Positions 11,701 through 25,400 of a stretch of DNA of 64,000 nt are shown in pieces (position 1 is the first letter of the stretch; each line of letters begins with the position of its first letter). A model generated the notes under the pieces. That model was not told the DNA's origin. It did no database searches and was given only the letters and a program-made list of their open reading frames with translations. The DNA comes from Holacanthus passer (taxonomy: Eukaryota > Chordata > Actinopteri > Pomacanthidae), in contig JAFREQ010000009.1 of assembly GCA_025331565.1 (NCBI GenBank), positions 3,771,501 through 3,835,500 of the forward strand. Reading direction: 5' to 3'. A program made the translations under genes and the position numbers.

Positions 11701-14384
11701 CAAAGTATACAACTAGTGATTTTGTCAACTGTGGTAATGTGTCTCTTTTTATGAGCATGGCAGGCAAAGCACATACTTGTAAACTGCAGTTGCTCAGTTA
11801 CTCTACATAACATTTTTTTTGTTTTTGGTTGAGTCTTTAAATGCTTCTATATAATATGAACAACCCCTAAAGGTTAATATAAAATGGACAGAAATTTCTG
11901 TCTGTATTAAAACAACATAGTTAAATGGGTTAGACTCATTATATTTCTTCTTTTCTATATTCAAAGGAATGAAAATGTTCATACAGAGCCTTTTTCTTAC
12001 TTGGCCTCCTCAATTACATCTAAAACCTCATGTTGATCACTTAAAAATCAGACAAAACCCTTATAATAATGTAACAAAGCATGTCATATGACCACCGCTC
12101 ACCTGCTCTAGTATAAAGGCAGCAGTTTCCAGGACCAGATTGAGAGCCTGTTTATCCAGTGAGAGAGCAGCCTGAAGCTTTTGCTCCTCCTCTTCACTGA
12201 ACGTCCGCTCTCCCTGTGAAGAAAACATTTAAAGTATGAAAAAAAAAAAAAAAAACAATATTAAAATGTGTTTTATATAACAAAAATACTAAAATGCATT
12301 TTGGAAAAAGGCAAACACAGATTAGAGAATGAAATAATTTACCCAATGTGAACAGACCTTTTTTTTGTGAGTAGACATTTTAGCTTGTCAGAGCAGCAAA
12401 AGCAAAGGTTAAACTAACAACATTAACACTGACTCCATTCTAATTAATTGGAACAGGAAGCCATGTCAGTGAGTAATCATTCCAAACAGCCATTATCAAT
12501 GTCATTAGTTACACCTGTGCTTTTCACAATTTGACTTGTCAAAATGTCTTTTACATTACAGATCATTAATAAACAAAATTAATGTCACTTAGCAAGCCAA
12601 AAAATAAAATAGACAAATTGTTCTTGAAATGAATGAATGACACCTTCTGACAACCAGCTAAGTCTTGTGAATGATCAACAGAGCCAGGCATGAGTGTGCA
12701 TTCATTAGAGGCAAGTCTGAATGATGCTCCAAAAAGTCATTATGCATGCACTGCTCTCTCTGGCACTACAGCTTTGCTGCAAAAGCCTCAAAGGCCTCTT
12801 GTCTTTGGCACGGATAGCACTGGCAGTCTCTATACCTTCAGATGAAGCTTTTGTATGATGCGGGAGATCAGCCTGGAGAACTTGTTCTCATCAATCGCAT
12901 TGATGAAAGTCACCGCTTCTTTTATGCTGTTTTGAAAGAAGAGTCGTGAGCATTGATGACAGTGGTGTGGAAAGTATTCAAATCTTTTAGTTAGGAAACA
13001 GAATCAGAGTTTACTGCCCACAAAGGTATCTCACTCAAGCTGTCAGTGAATTTCAAAGGTACCTCTATACACTGACAAACACATATAAGCTATAAACATA
13101 TAGCAGTGACAACAAACAGCATCAGCAAACAGTAGTGTTTTCGCATGGTAAATAAGAGCATCAGTACAAGTGTGAAGAGTGCAGAGCAGCCTAAAATGAG
13201 GTTGTGTGTAGATAAAATTGAGTATATAGTGTTATACACACAGATACTAAAGTAAACGTGCCGTATGCACAACTTTTTCACTAGCTGTCCATATGGACAT
13301 TGGAAACTTGGGGAGTAACATCAAAGAGCTATTATACCCCATCAAAAGGGAGCTTTCAAAATTTTATTCAAGTCATTTATTAGTATCCAAATAGTAGTAC
13401 TTAAGTACTGCTATATTCAAAATTACCATTTATGAAGAATGGTGGATTTTAGGCCCAGTTTGTGTATCATAACTGGTTTTACACATTAAAATTTGTATGT
13501 GAGTATGTATGTGTATACTCTATCCTCCTTTTTTGTACAAGGACATAAACATTCTTGACTTTCGATCCTAAACTTCCTGGTAATATTATTTCCATCAATT
13601 AAAAAAATAGTTCAGTCACCATAAACACATAGTAGCACTACAAAAATGAAGCATATCTACGCTTAAATATACCTATTCAGATGAATCGTGGCATTTAGCA
13701 CCAGTTTGTGAGTCTTATATATTTTACTTATTCATTCAAATATACAACTATTATAACATAGGTGGTTTGATTACACTATACTGCTGTCTAGTTTAAAATA
13801 ATGTCTTGCAGCTACAGCATTTTGGGACCACATCATAAGTATAAAACTAATTTTCAGCAAAATCTAAAATGTACCCTTTTGACATTTTACTATATTTACA
13901 TTTTCCCCTCCAATATAGTGGAGTATCTCGATGTAGTGGAGTTTTGCACCAAGTTTTACTAGAAGACAATGCTCAAATGGACGGTCAATATCTCAGATTG
14001 TGACTGCAATACAAAAGCATAGCTACTTTGTACCTCAATGTTTTGAGATTTCATGGAGCTTAATTGTTATAGGTTGTATTAGAAGAAACTGGAAGAAGTC
14101 AGCTAGTGTCAAATGCTTCACCCCCAAAAGAGGAAGAAAACCTGGTAAAGACACCCTTTAATGACGACAGCAGTAACATAAGTCAAACTAGTGTTACTTA
14201 TTTGCTAATGTACATTTATGCACCAAATCACAATATCGATAACTTTCAGGTAGCTTCCATGTTTCGAAATTAGGCTACAAGTAGCTTAACGTTAGCTACT
14301 GGAATAAGTCTTTGTCTCTGACTTAAAAAAAAAAAAAAAAGAAACGGCTGCCCACCTTTGTGTTTCTTTTATAATAGAAGTCAT
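8784..14384 (-). CDS. commd10: COMM domain-containing protein 10, 3' end missing
   Basis: COMMD10 is a subunit of the Commander complex (COMMD ring with CCDC22/CCDC93), which supports endosomal recycling of membrane cargo. Five minus-strand coding exons fit the family in order: 14356-14384 (start ATG, nine codons), 12836-12926, 12103-12213, 11235-11390 and 8784-8894, giving 166 residues with phases 2, 0, 0, 0, 0. Exon 2 encodes [13 protein letters not shown], exon 3 an acidic [18 protein letters not shown] helix, exon 4 [18 protein letters not shown] across its junction, and exon 5 [19 protein letters not shown], the start of the COMM domain. Human COMMD10 has 202 residues, so about 35 C-terminal residues are missing here and should lie to the left. 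All splice sites are GT-AG. ap3s1 lies upstream in the same orientation, as in human 5q23. Confidence 0.93.
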
Positions 14385-14720
14385 TGTCGTGTGTGTGAAT
14401 GAAAAACGAAGAGCTGAAAAGTATCAAAGCAGCAGCAGCATCTCCACACTGTTGTTGTTCCGCCTTCCTGTTGTCACGGGATAAGTCACGTGACAGTCAA
14501 ACCTGCGCGATGATGCGCAGTAAAGTACAAAATGGAAAAAATCAGTCAATTCATGATTGTGTGTCGCTAATGTACCCAAACACAACAGTGGCAACGATAA
14601 TTTGATTTAATTTTACGGCAACTGTCAGCGCACAGTGGAGTTTGTCGGAGCGCAGTTTGCGTAAAATCTGCGCACGACGAAACTCTCCAAACAAGAGTCA
14701 CTACGAAAAAACGCGATGGA
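14385..14720 (-). promoter_or_regulatory. commd10 promoter with a perfect GTCACGTGAC E-box
   Basis: Sequence upstream of the commd10 ATG is richer in CpG than its surroundings and has no clear TATA box. At 14485-14494, about 100 bases upstream of the start codon, lies the palindrome GTCACGTGAC. This is the consensus site of MiT/TFE and USF bHLH-ZIP factors (the CLEAR motif of lysosomal genes). Further GCGCA-containing motifs lie at 14515-14680. Promoter function is inferred from position. Confidence 0.6.
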
Positions 14721-15352
14721 CAAAGAGAGCCGGCAAAAAAGCAACGAAGCATCATTACATTTAAACAGCCATGATTTCAAAAATACTCAGGTATACTATA
14801 TAATTATACTATGATTCAGAACTTAATCTAAGTATTAAGTCCTCATACATCAGTGAAGCCATTAATAATAGTTCTTGGTTGCCAGATTGTAACCAAAATC
14901 CACTAGCAGATGTTGGTCCTTTCTTTTTGGTTATAATCATGGTAATGATGCAGTTATACATGTTGGTAAACCAAAAATATTCCCGTTGTCTACTACTTCA
15001 TTAAAAAAAAAAAAACTGCAATTAATAAAGGGTAATTCAGGTCTGTCAGCTTCTTAGGATTGAGAAATATTGCCAATAGGTTTTCACAGACAAGAAATTT
15101 GCCCTGGTATTGTGGTGCATAATGGCCACAATAAACACAGAAAAAAATGGTCCAAGTGAGTCATTCAGATATGATATAGAACATGTAATAGTTTGTAGGT
15201 AAGAAGTTCCCAGTTTGAGACACATAAAGTATATCTATCTATCTGTAATAGTCTAGTAAATCTCAGGAGAGAAACAGAGCGTCATTTTTTGGTGCTGGCA
15301 CTGAGGTCCAGAGCAAGATACCCGGATAATCTGGAGGTATAAGTTAGACATG

Positions 15353-15463
15353 TTGTCTTTTTAGCCTGTTTAAACTGCTCTTTGTACTATTTAACTGCTC
15401 TATCCCCTTTGCTGCTGTAATTTGTGAATTTCCCCACTGTGGGACGAATAAAGGTTTATCTTA
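15353..15463 (+). repeat. LINE-like 3' tail (copy A)
   Basis: About 110 bases ending 'gaatttccccactgtggga', then an 'aataaaggtttatctta' tail, the typical terminus of a retroposon family common in fish. An inverted copy differing at only a few positions lies at 61011-61135. Similar LINE-like debris may extend leftwards to about 15230. Confidence 0.7.
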
Positions 15464-15780
15464 ACATGGCGTTAACAAATGGATTTGCAGCCCTTGTCTA
15501 GTAATCAGGGCTCAAATAGTTCAACTAGACAGAGGTTTCACATCCCCAAATTTGGTTCATTAACAACTTATAAGTGATCTATAAAGCATTAGTAAGTTAT
15601 TTATTAACCATTAATACAGTCACACAGTTACATCTTAACCCCTTGTAAAAGTCACCTTTAGAAAGTGGTACAAGATAATTTAATAATAATTTATTTAATC
15701 TACTACATCAAACACATACTGACAAAATAAGATTGAATTAATAATGAAATAAGACGAAAACACAGGTTGAGTTTCGACTG

Positions 15781-15786
15781 TTTATT
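15781..15786 (-). terminator. Probable ap3s1 polyadenylation signal (AATAAA)
   Basis: TTTATT on the plus strand gives AATAAA on the minus strand, about 700 nucleotides beyond the ap3s1 stop codon. No coding frame lies between, so 15765-16483 is the likely 3' UTR. Other candidates cannot be ruled out without transcript data. Confidence 0.4.
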
Positions 15787-16483
15787 ATGTTGAAAAAGAA
15801 GAGAAAAAAAGTCATGCACAGATTAAAATTAAGAGAAATATTTGATAAGACATGATAAATCATTTAAAAATAGTTTGCATACAAAAAAAAAAAAAAAATC
15901 ATTTCAGCATATATATGCATATTTATATCACACAGCATATCTGCAATATAATAACGTTCTTTACTTTTCGCACTGATTTTACAAATGAGCTGTAATGTAT
16001 GATTTCAATACTGTAGCAGACCTGTTCCAGTTTGGTATTTGAAATGGTTTCATGCTCTTTTCTCCATTGATCGATCTGTCTAGTCTGGAATAACCAAATC
16101 AGTAAGACTGTCCCAAAACTTAACTACCTGCCACACTTCCTCTTTAAAGTAAACACTTGAGCCAGTGAAATGATTTCAGTTACAAACTGACTCAGATCTG
16201 GACTGTAGCAGCTAAATGTCAAGGGCCGACCCCCAGCGAGGCAGAAGGAATGTACCACTGATAAATAAATACTTCATTTTTCCTTCCAACAGAAAACAAA
16301 ACACGTAAAACACTCTTTTCTTTAATAGGAAAAAAGAGATAACACCAGAACAAGGAGTGTCAAATCACACAGTACCTTCAAGATGTATAGTTTTGAGAAA
16401 AGTTAGTAATTTGAGGTTTTGGTAAACAGATTGCATCACGGTAAACATTGGCTGACATCTGCAGGTTCTCGATCTCGCTGCCA

Positions 16484-19400
16484 CTATTTGAAGGAGGGTA
16501 AATTTGGCACTTTTATGCTGATGTCACCAATGTTGATGTTTCTGGGCATTTCCGGGAGGTTCATGTTCTTTACAGCTGATACGGCACGAGCAGGCGCTCC
16601 TGCAATACCGGCCTACACACACACACACACACACACAGAAAACACACACATGGAGGGGTTGATAAAGATATAAATCAGTAAATCCAAAAACATGCCGTAC
16701 ACAACAACACATTGAACGGTGAACACTGGACACACATACACACACAATGCTAAACAGAGTACTGGACAAAAAACTGCTGACAAAATGCAAAAGCACCGAC
16801 AGCTACTAAGACAGACAACATGTGCAAATGTACATTCAGATGCCTTCATAGCTTCATATGCACATGCATTATTTGGTTCTGTAATGATTTACACCACAAC
16901 CAGAGCCAATTATGAATCAACTGTGAGGACATACTGTACTACACCATTCACTAATTTGGATGTACTGAGCAGTACTGGACATTCATCAAATGGACAAAAG
17001 GCAGCATTGCTTGGAAAGTGAACCCACTGGACTCTTGAGGACTGATAAGGGCAAAAATGCAAGGAGAGAACTGGGTAAAGCAGAAAAAATGGATTTGGAT
17101 ATGAAGACAGAAATGATGTTTGGATAGATAGGTATGTATAGAATGTGTGCGTCAAATTTAAAGGAACATGTCAACATAATATTTGCCATAATATACAGGT
17201 GATACTGTACTTCTAGTGGGTTGAATTACTTCTGGAAAGACTACACATGACTGTAGCTAACATTTTTCAGTCTAAATACAGATTTGTGAATACAGGAACA
17301 AGTATATTGTGCCATTTCCTACAGTGTTAATTACTGATGACATAGTACTAAGCTACAATGGGAGATCTATTCTCAGGGACAAAGGAGGCACTTCACTCTA
17401 ACACAATGAATCTCAATGTGAAACTGTATAAGAGCAATTTGGCATTTTTAAAGGACAGCATCAAAGTAGTTTAGCTTTTTGGAACAATAAAACACATCAG
17501 CTGAGAGTGAATGATTTGATGTTTTCGTCTCAAGTGTGAGCAGACATTTGAGAATCACTGCGGTTAGAGATCCCCCCAACTGAATCTTTAGCAGAAAGAC
17601 CCAAAAATGACCGAAAGTCTTAAAAATGTAAGAGAACTTATGTTCATTGCCTCTGTTAGGAACACACTCACATAAGCAGCCTCATAAATCACTCACTGAT
17701 ATGACACACATAGAGTATGTCTGGAATGTACATTTATCCGCTTTACTTATTTTCACAAGGTTATTTCAATGGGCCATTTGTCTTATGGGCATTCCTCCCT
17801 CTGCCAACAATCAAGGAGACTTGTGTTAGTTGGAAAGATGACCGTGGCGTTAACTGAGAGGAATGCTGATCCAGCACATGGGCTCAGTATTCAGCCGTCA
17901 GACTCGAGATATTTTTTTCCTCACAGTGGGTAGCCTGGAAACCTACTGTGTAAGTCCACAACAGTGGGTTTTTAATGAAACACTGGGTGACTAATATGTA
18001 CAGAAATAGCAACACCAGCTGTGTAACACGCGACAATGGTTTGATTCTCTGGTCTATGTAAGTCAGAGAGGCTTTTTAAAGCCTGGAGAAGTACCCCATC
18101 TCTTATCTGTGAGGGTTATAAAATGGGAATAAAGGTCTATAGAGGAAGGTTTGAATTGTTAGTTTAAGGCAAACTGCATGTGGTTTAGTGGGTGACCCTG
18201 AAGAGCAATAGGTCATCATTTAGGAAAAATACGTTTATTGGCTTTTTGCAGAGAGTTAGATTAAAACTTGATACCACTGTCAATGTGTATGGTAAATATG
18301 TAGCTAGAGCTCAAAACTATTCAGCTTGGCTCAGGGAACAGGGGGAAACCGTTAACCCGACTGTGTCTAACAATTAGGGGAAAAAATCCCTCTATTAGCC
18401 CCCTTAAAGCTCACAAATTAACAGGTTATATCTCTTTGTTAAATCTGTAACTGCAGGAACAAGAATTTGCCATTGTACCAAGGGTTATGTGTTGAGCTAT
18501 TTGTTTGCCAGAACAAGTAACTTCCTGTCAATAATTGAGATATAAACTGTTAATAAGTGGCTGAAAGCGTCCCTGGTCCTACATTATACTGTGAGCTGTT
18601 TCTATTATCTAGGCCACCCCCTGTACATTCACCAAAGAGACAAGAACTATTCTATGAGTTTTAGAGAGAAATGGGAACATTTTTGGGTCTGCCATGAAAG
18701 ATTCTTACTGTATGTTAGTGACATCAGTTTGCTATTACATGAAGGGCCATATGGAGAGACTTGGAGTGGGGAAGTAAACTTCAGTTAAGGTTACAGTACT
18801 TGGTTGTAAATTTAGCAGTACCTGTGTCTACCTGTCCTGCCTGGTAGACTGAAAGATAAACGTCTGTAAAGAGAGAGAAGAATGGAAAGAACTAGACAGG
18901 GTCAGGAAAAAGAGGAATGAGGAATGTTAAAGCAGATTAAATTAATTACAGTTTATCTCCACAGAAAAAAGTGATAGGACCTATCATAGACCACATCTTT
19001 AAAGCAAAAAATGTTTTAAAGCTACTCCCACAATTATCGTTAAAGAAAAAAAAAAGACAATAATTAAGAAAGTTTGATGTAAAAGCACTAATGGAACTTA
19101 ATCAGCCAGTTTGGAAGGAGAACAGCTCATTCCTTGTTCCCCAGAGACGGCCCTATAAATGGACAATGTCATTTTGAATTAGCATCAGTGTGGAAAACAC
19201 ACACTGCGGTCTAGGGTAGGTCCAAGAGGGAAAGACAGAGCAGCTCTGATGATTGTAGAACAGTAAAAGACTCTGCTTACAGAACATCAATAAAAAAAGA
19301 GGATTCTGTCTTGTTAAAAGCACAAAATGCAGCTCAGATTATTAGGAAAAGTGCACTTTGTTAACACTAAAACTTTTAAAATTCAAATATTAGAGCACAC

Positions 19401-22400
19401 AATTGATGTCAGCCAGTTGAAAACCTGACAATGTACCCTTCATTTTGTCGTATAAGCAACAAAATAGAACAAATTTATACAACTTTGTGATTTTCTGTCA
19501 GCATTTTTATTGAAAAAGTAAAAAAAGGACTCCCCAAAAAAATCATTGTCTCAATGTCTAGACATCATTGCAGTGCATTGTAAGTAAAAATAAAGCCAAA
19601 TCATTAGTGCATTACATTTTAGGACGATCAGAGGCTGAAATCCACATTATGCAAAACAGAAATGATTTCATGAAATTGTCTCTGGCTGTCTGTCTGATTA
19701 AAACTTTTCAATAAGTAAATGAATGTTTATCTGCTAGCAGAAGCTGTATGGAAAGCAAAGCAATGTCCTTGCATAGAGCAAATATCTAAGCAAGGACACT
19801 GGCTGAGAGATGTTACAAAACACATTGGAAAAGCATTTACTCCAACATGGACAGCGCATATTAATTCACATTCCCCTCTAGAATAATAATGTAAAACACA
19901 GCCTACAACCAGCCTGTTTTCATGAACATATGTCAGATTAGATGGTGGTTGAGCGATTCAATGGTCAGAGATGCACTGGACAATGATACAGTTAAGTCTC
20001 CATAATAATGACAAAAGTGATGACTATGATACTGTACTTCATACTGAGCGATACAGGAGAGGACATGTTGAGAACCTGTGTTGGGAGCAGTGCAGCAGCG
20101 AGAGGAGAGGCCGAAAAAAGAGCACAAACACTCAAGAGTAGGTAGGGAGCATCCACAAGGTCACTGGAGAGTAGCATGCAGGGTGCAGCATACACACATG
20201 CCTGCATACTGTATACGATACCTCAGAAAGTATGGAGGTAGAATCAAGTCATACATTCAGCCGGACGGTGGCAGGGTCAGGCTTACCTCAGACTTCTCCA
20301 TCTTGTTCTGGGCGTCCACCTGTGTGATGATTTCGTTCATGTTGGTCTCCAGGACCATGCCGCCCATCACCATCTCTGCCAGAATGTTGTGGACCTGAGA
20401 AAAATAAGATGTGAAAGAAGGGTTTTAATATCATTAATCATTTTATTAAACCAAAATAGTGATTTGCATCCTAAAATTGCATTAATGCACACCTCTTGGA
20501 CTATCTTGCACTACTGTCGACTTTTGCACATTCCCTGGTCAATATTTTGCAAATGGTGATATTGTACCTATTGTTTTAGTCAATTTCTTTTTATCTGTTA
20601 TGCATCTTGCATTGCAGAACAGCTTTATCTTCATTCTACATTTTTTTAGTGATGTATATAAAGTGCTAATTTTGTCTGAGCAGCAGGTTAAATCTCAAAG
20701 ATATTCATTTCACATAAGATCATGTAAGATAAAACAAAAGCAGCAAAACCACACATTTGCTGAAGCCGGTTGAAAAAGGTCTAAAACGATGACCCAGTTA
20801 ACAAAATAATTGCTGATTTTCTGTCAATCAACTGCGGTAATTACTGAATTAATTAATCGACAAATCATGTTTTTGAGAAAACGATAGCAACACCAAAAAT
20901 GTATGTTCTTCTGCCAAACCAAATATGACTTAACAACAAAAAATGGGAAGTCACTGAAAATCTGTTACAGCACGAGACAGGTCATCAGATAAGTGTGACA
21001 CTATAATATGAGGCAATAATGGCTGAGGCAGAAAGATTCAACTGATTTCTGATTTCAAAAGCTTGAGGTAATTTCTAGTATCAAACACTCAAGCAGTATC
21101 ATTGTACAATAATATGTAACATCACAAAGACGCAAACAGATTCAAAAGCATTTCCTACCTTGTCTACATGGAAAATTAAGTCAAGCTCACAGACATTCTC
21201 AAAGCATTTGTCCAGAGTTTCCACAAAAACCTGAGAATGGAAAGAATTCAAAGTTAAAAAACAAGAAATCAAGAAAGACACTGAAAGTATATGATCAAAC
21301 ACAGTAACAGATACATTATGGTTTTCCAGACTTTTACCTGGATTAAGTCTAAAATTCCTAATTCACTCTCTGAGGAGTCCACACAAAACACAAAGTACAG
21401 TGTGGCGTAGTGTCTGTAGATTAGCTTGTAGTCTGATCCTCCAATCAACCTGAAACACAGGGGACAGGGAAACATCACACCAGTACCTACCCTGATTAGA
21501 TACATGTTTGTCATTGTGGAAAACAGACACCAAAAAAGGTTCCTCAGGGGTTTAAACACACAGAACACTGTCATTCCCCTGAGCATGACCTGATATAATA
21601 AACGAGTCGTAAACATGTTATGGCACAAAGACAACGCAAAAACAATGAGACAGAAAAAACTTTCTGATGCTTTCAGTCATGAGCCAACACATGTAAAGAC
21701 AGGACATGTGATATACTGACATGAGACGATATGAAAGGTAGTGTGTTACTGGGTCTCAGTGACTGTGTTGATGCACCAAAGAGGTTTGTGCCACAGAAAA
21801 TGTTGTGTAATCACTCGGAGGGAGCTGTGAATAAAGTGATTTCTGTAATAGTTTTAAATATTTGGTTGATGTGACACAACTCAGCAGCAGTCTAAATGCT
21901 CAATGTAGAGTGTAATAATACTTTTAATAACCATGTGGCTTTGGTGTCGCACAATTTCAGATGACTGCTGAGAAGGAAAAAGTGCAAGAGCAAGTGGAGT
22001 AAAACGACACATGACTCGCTTTTCATTCATGAATGATAAATGAACTTTAAACACAGTTACTATTGATTGTCATTCAAAAAGCCCTCTGTGCTTTACTTTA
22101 TTGTGTGAAACCAATTCCTGTGATGGAGCATCGGAGTAAATAAACTACTTGAGCATTTACTTCCACAGACAACCTGCTCCTTTAACATTTAGACACACTC
22201 GCAGGCTGAGACGCTCGGACCTCACAACTTACATTCCACCTTCTAGGAAATTACAGACGTTCTCATCTCTTTTCGACACCAAGTGGAAGGTTTCCCTGAT
22301 GATCTGTTGCTCTGTGTCTTCAGTCTGCAGGATGAAATGTGGAAACAGAGGTTGTTAAACAAAGAGACCATGGTAAATAATGTGTTGTTTGTGCACTTAA

Positions 22401-25400
22401 TTTCTCCCAGTGAGCCATTTTATCACTTCTAACCAGCTGACTGGGTTGTCAGCTAAATTAATGGTTCCCCTCACCTCTGTTTTTCCTGAGTACACACATT
22501 GGTTCTGAGTAACACAAAAAAAAAAACAGGATTTATATACTAACCTTTTTCCTTTTAACCTTCATATTTAAACATACACTACACTGAAGCAAGGCAGGCT
22601 TATCTTATTGTTTGCTAATGGATGAGATTCTGTTTAAAAACCTCGACTATCGGGAGGCATGTTTGCAATCATTCACTAAAAAGCCTTAAGAGCGTGCTCA
22701 CACCTGAACGTTTCCTGAACTAACAGAGTCCAAAGTCCCATAGCAGAACAATCTAACCTGAAAATCTTCAATCAAAAGACAACAGTGATTAAAATCTTGT
22801 TTGTGCAGCTGACACAGTTTCACCAAAGGGTGCTAATGTTCTCTCAGGGCCCATAACAGGTCAGTGAGCACAAGGAGCGCAGAGGCTGTCCAGTATGTTG
22901 GCTGGAAGGCTCAATCGGTCATGTGACTTGTAGCATGTGACCAGCAGGGCTACTCACAGTCTAATGATACAGTCGCAAGCAAGCGCAGCAGCGAGACTCT
23001 GAAAAGTAGCAGCATCTTTTAAAATCTCTCCTTAAGGTGATTCCAGTGTTGAGGGTTTTAATGGTTCCTCCTCTGGACCAGATTTGAAATTCTGAACATG
23101 CAGCTTTCCTTTAAATGTTGAGTATGAATAGCAGTGACACGTCTCTTCACTGTTTGGAGACATTATAAGTGAAATTCAGGGGCATGCAGGTGGCCTAATG
23201 GTGCAACATCTCTCCCGTTGCGTATGTTTCCTGTCAGTATCTTCACTTAAAACTGTCAAATAACAGCAAAAAGACATCTTATAATTTTATATATAACACA
23301 CTATAATGTAGTCATGAGCAGACATAAGGACAATTACTTGTCAGTGATTCTAACTTCTCCCATGAAGACATATTTTATATTATGACAACAACCCTGATTC
23401 CAAACAAAGCTGGGACGCCGTGTAAAACATACATACATAAAAACATAAACGGTTGTCCAGTATGCATGAAAGCGTTTGTTTGTTAAAGCTGTAAAATCTC
23501 TAACACAAAATGTAGGCCTTGTTGTTATAGCATGAACACTCAGCTGCTCTTCCTCCAAAACCTGTCACTGATGCTGGCAGATTGATGGTAAATGAATTTA
23601 TGTGGTGTGAACTTGCCTGTGTACTGTACATAATTCTTCTCCTCTCTCCCCCCGACATGTCGCCTTTACATCAAATGGATGCTTTGACTTTATGTCTGAG
23701 GCAGCAGACTGGCTCTAACTAATAAGACAACGCCTCCAGCTCTGCCGTTCTCCCTCTCAACACAACATACACACACTAAGACACGTATCATGTTTCAGCA
23801 TCTTACATCTTCTGCACAGTCTCTAACACAAGCCTTCCAACTAAGGCCCGGTCTTAACAATAAACTACCTAAAATAAACTGAATGTTAAAGGTTTTCACA
23901 GCCAGCAGAGTGTGTGAAATATTATATCCTGCCAGCCAGTAAGCCGACACCTCAGCTTTTAATATAACAGATGGCGTCTACAATACAGTCTTCTTCTAAT
24001 CCAATCAACTTCAACTCATCCTCCTGCAATACAAATACATCTATGTTTATGTCATTAAATAGATTGTGGAATGTGCTGAAAGAAGCAACAATGTGTTTTA
24101 ACTGAAGAAAGTCGGCCTGCAACCAGCAATTATTTCATTATTGATTAATCTCTAAAATGTAAAAAACAAAAATTCCCAAAGGTGATATCTTTAAATATCA
24201 TGTCTCACCCAACCTACTTTCCAAATTCGAGACGTGAAACAATTTGTTATAATAATCAATTAACTGATTGATTTATCAAGCAAAAATGCAAAACTTTTGA
24301 TGACTCCAACTTCTGATATGTGAAAATTTGCTGCTTTTCTTTGCCTTGCAATAGCAAATGAAATATTTTTGTGTTTTGTACCAATGATTGGACAAAATCA
24401 GCAATTTGAAGATGCCACCTTGGCGCTTTTTCATAGTTTTCCAGTTGATTAATCCATTAACTGAGAGAAAAATCGTTAATGATGAATCGTTAATGAGCAG
24501 CAGCCCTGCCAGAATCCAAGGATATTGAGTTAACTTACATATACCAAAAGAAAATCAGCAAATCATCACATTTGAGGATCTGGTGGTTCAAATTTGACAA
24601 TATTTTACTGCACAGGATTTGAGAAATTTAAAGGGAAAATCTCTTCAAAAGACATTGCAACACATTGGCATTTGAACTCTGACAAAAACTTTTACTTAAG
24701 AGGTTTGCTGACAGTTTCAATGGAGACCTGTTCAGAATGGCCATGTAAAATTTTGTTATTTTCTTGTAAAGTTGTAGTGAAAGAAAAGGGAAATCAACAG
24801 AGTCAACTTCAATGAAACTATCTCCTTGAGAGTCAGGAGTTCAGAGTGACCATGTCAAATCTGATGTTATTTCACTGTGCAGTTTTTGAGAGGCTTGTGC
24901 CTGCAAATGACTCGAATGATTTACAGATTTTGAAAACAACTGCCGATTAATTTCCTGTCAATACTTGTAATTACTCAACAAGTGTCAGCTGTGCAGAGAA
25001 TTAATTCAGTTGCCATATCAGGGCACCTTGCTGTTGTAGCACCAATATTAAAGAAAGGGCAGGCGGCCAACCTTGAGATATAAATCCAATTATGAGAACA
25101 AGCCAACACAGCATGCCCAGCAAAGGACATTACATAAGCAAGTCATTTGCTACCTGCCTGGAGCCTGTTGTAGTGTTTTGTGCCTGTAAAGTTAATAAAC
25201 AATAAGATGATTGAACCAGCAGTGGGTTGGAGGAGTGAACACGAGTCACTCACAAGGGGAATATCAAAATCATGTGACACAAGCAGACTGAACTCCACTG
25301 TGTTCATGAGCACATATGGATGCAACATGGATAAAACCGGACACCATACTGCTCATGGAGGAATGTGATAGCCTCGCCTCAGCTTGCACATCTTCAATTA

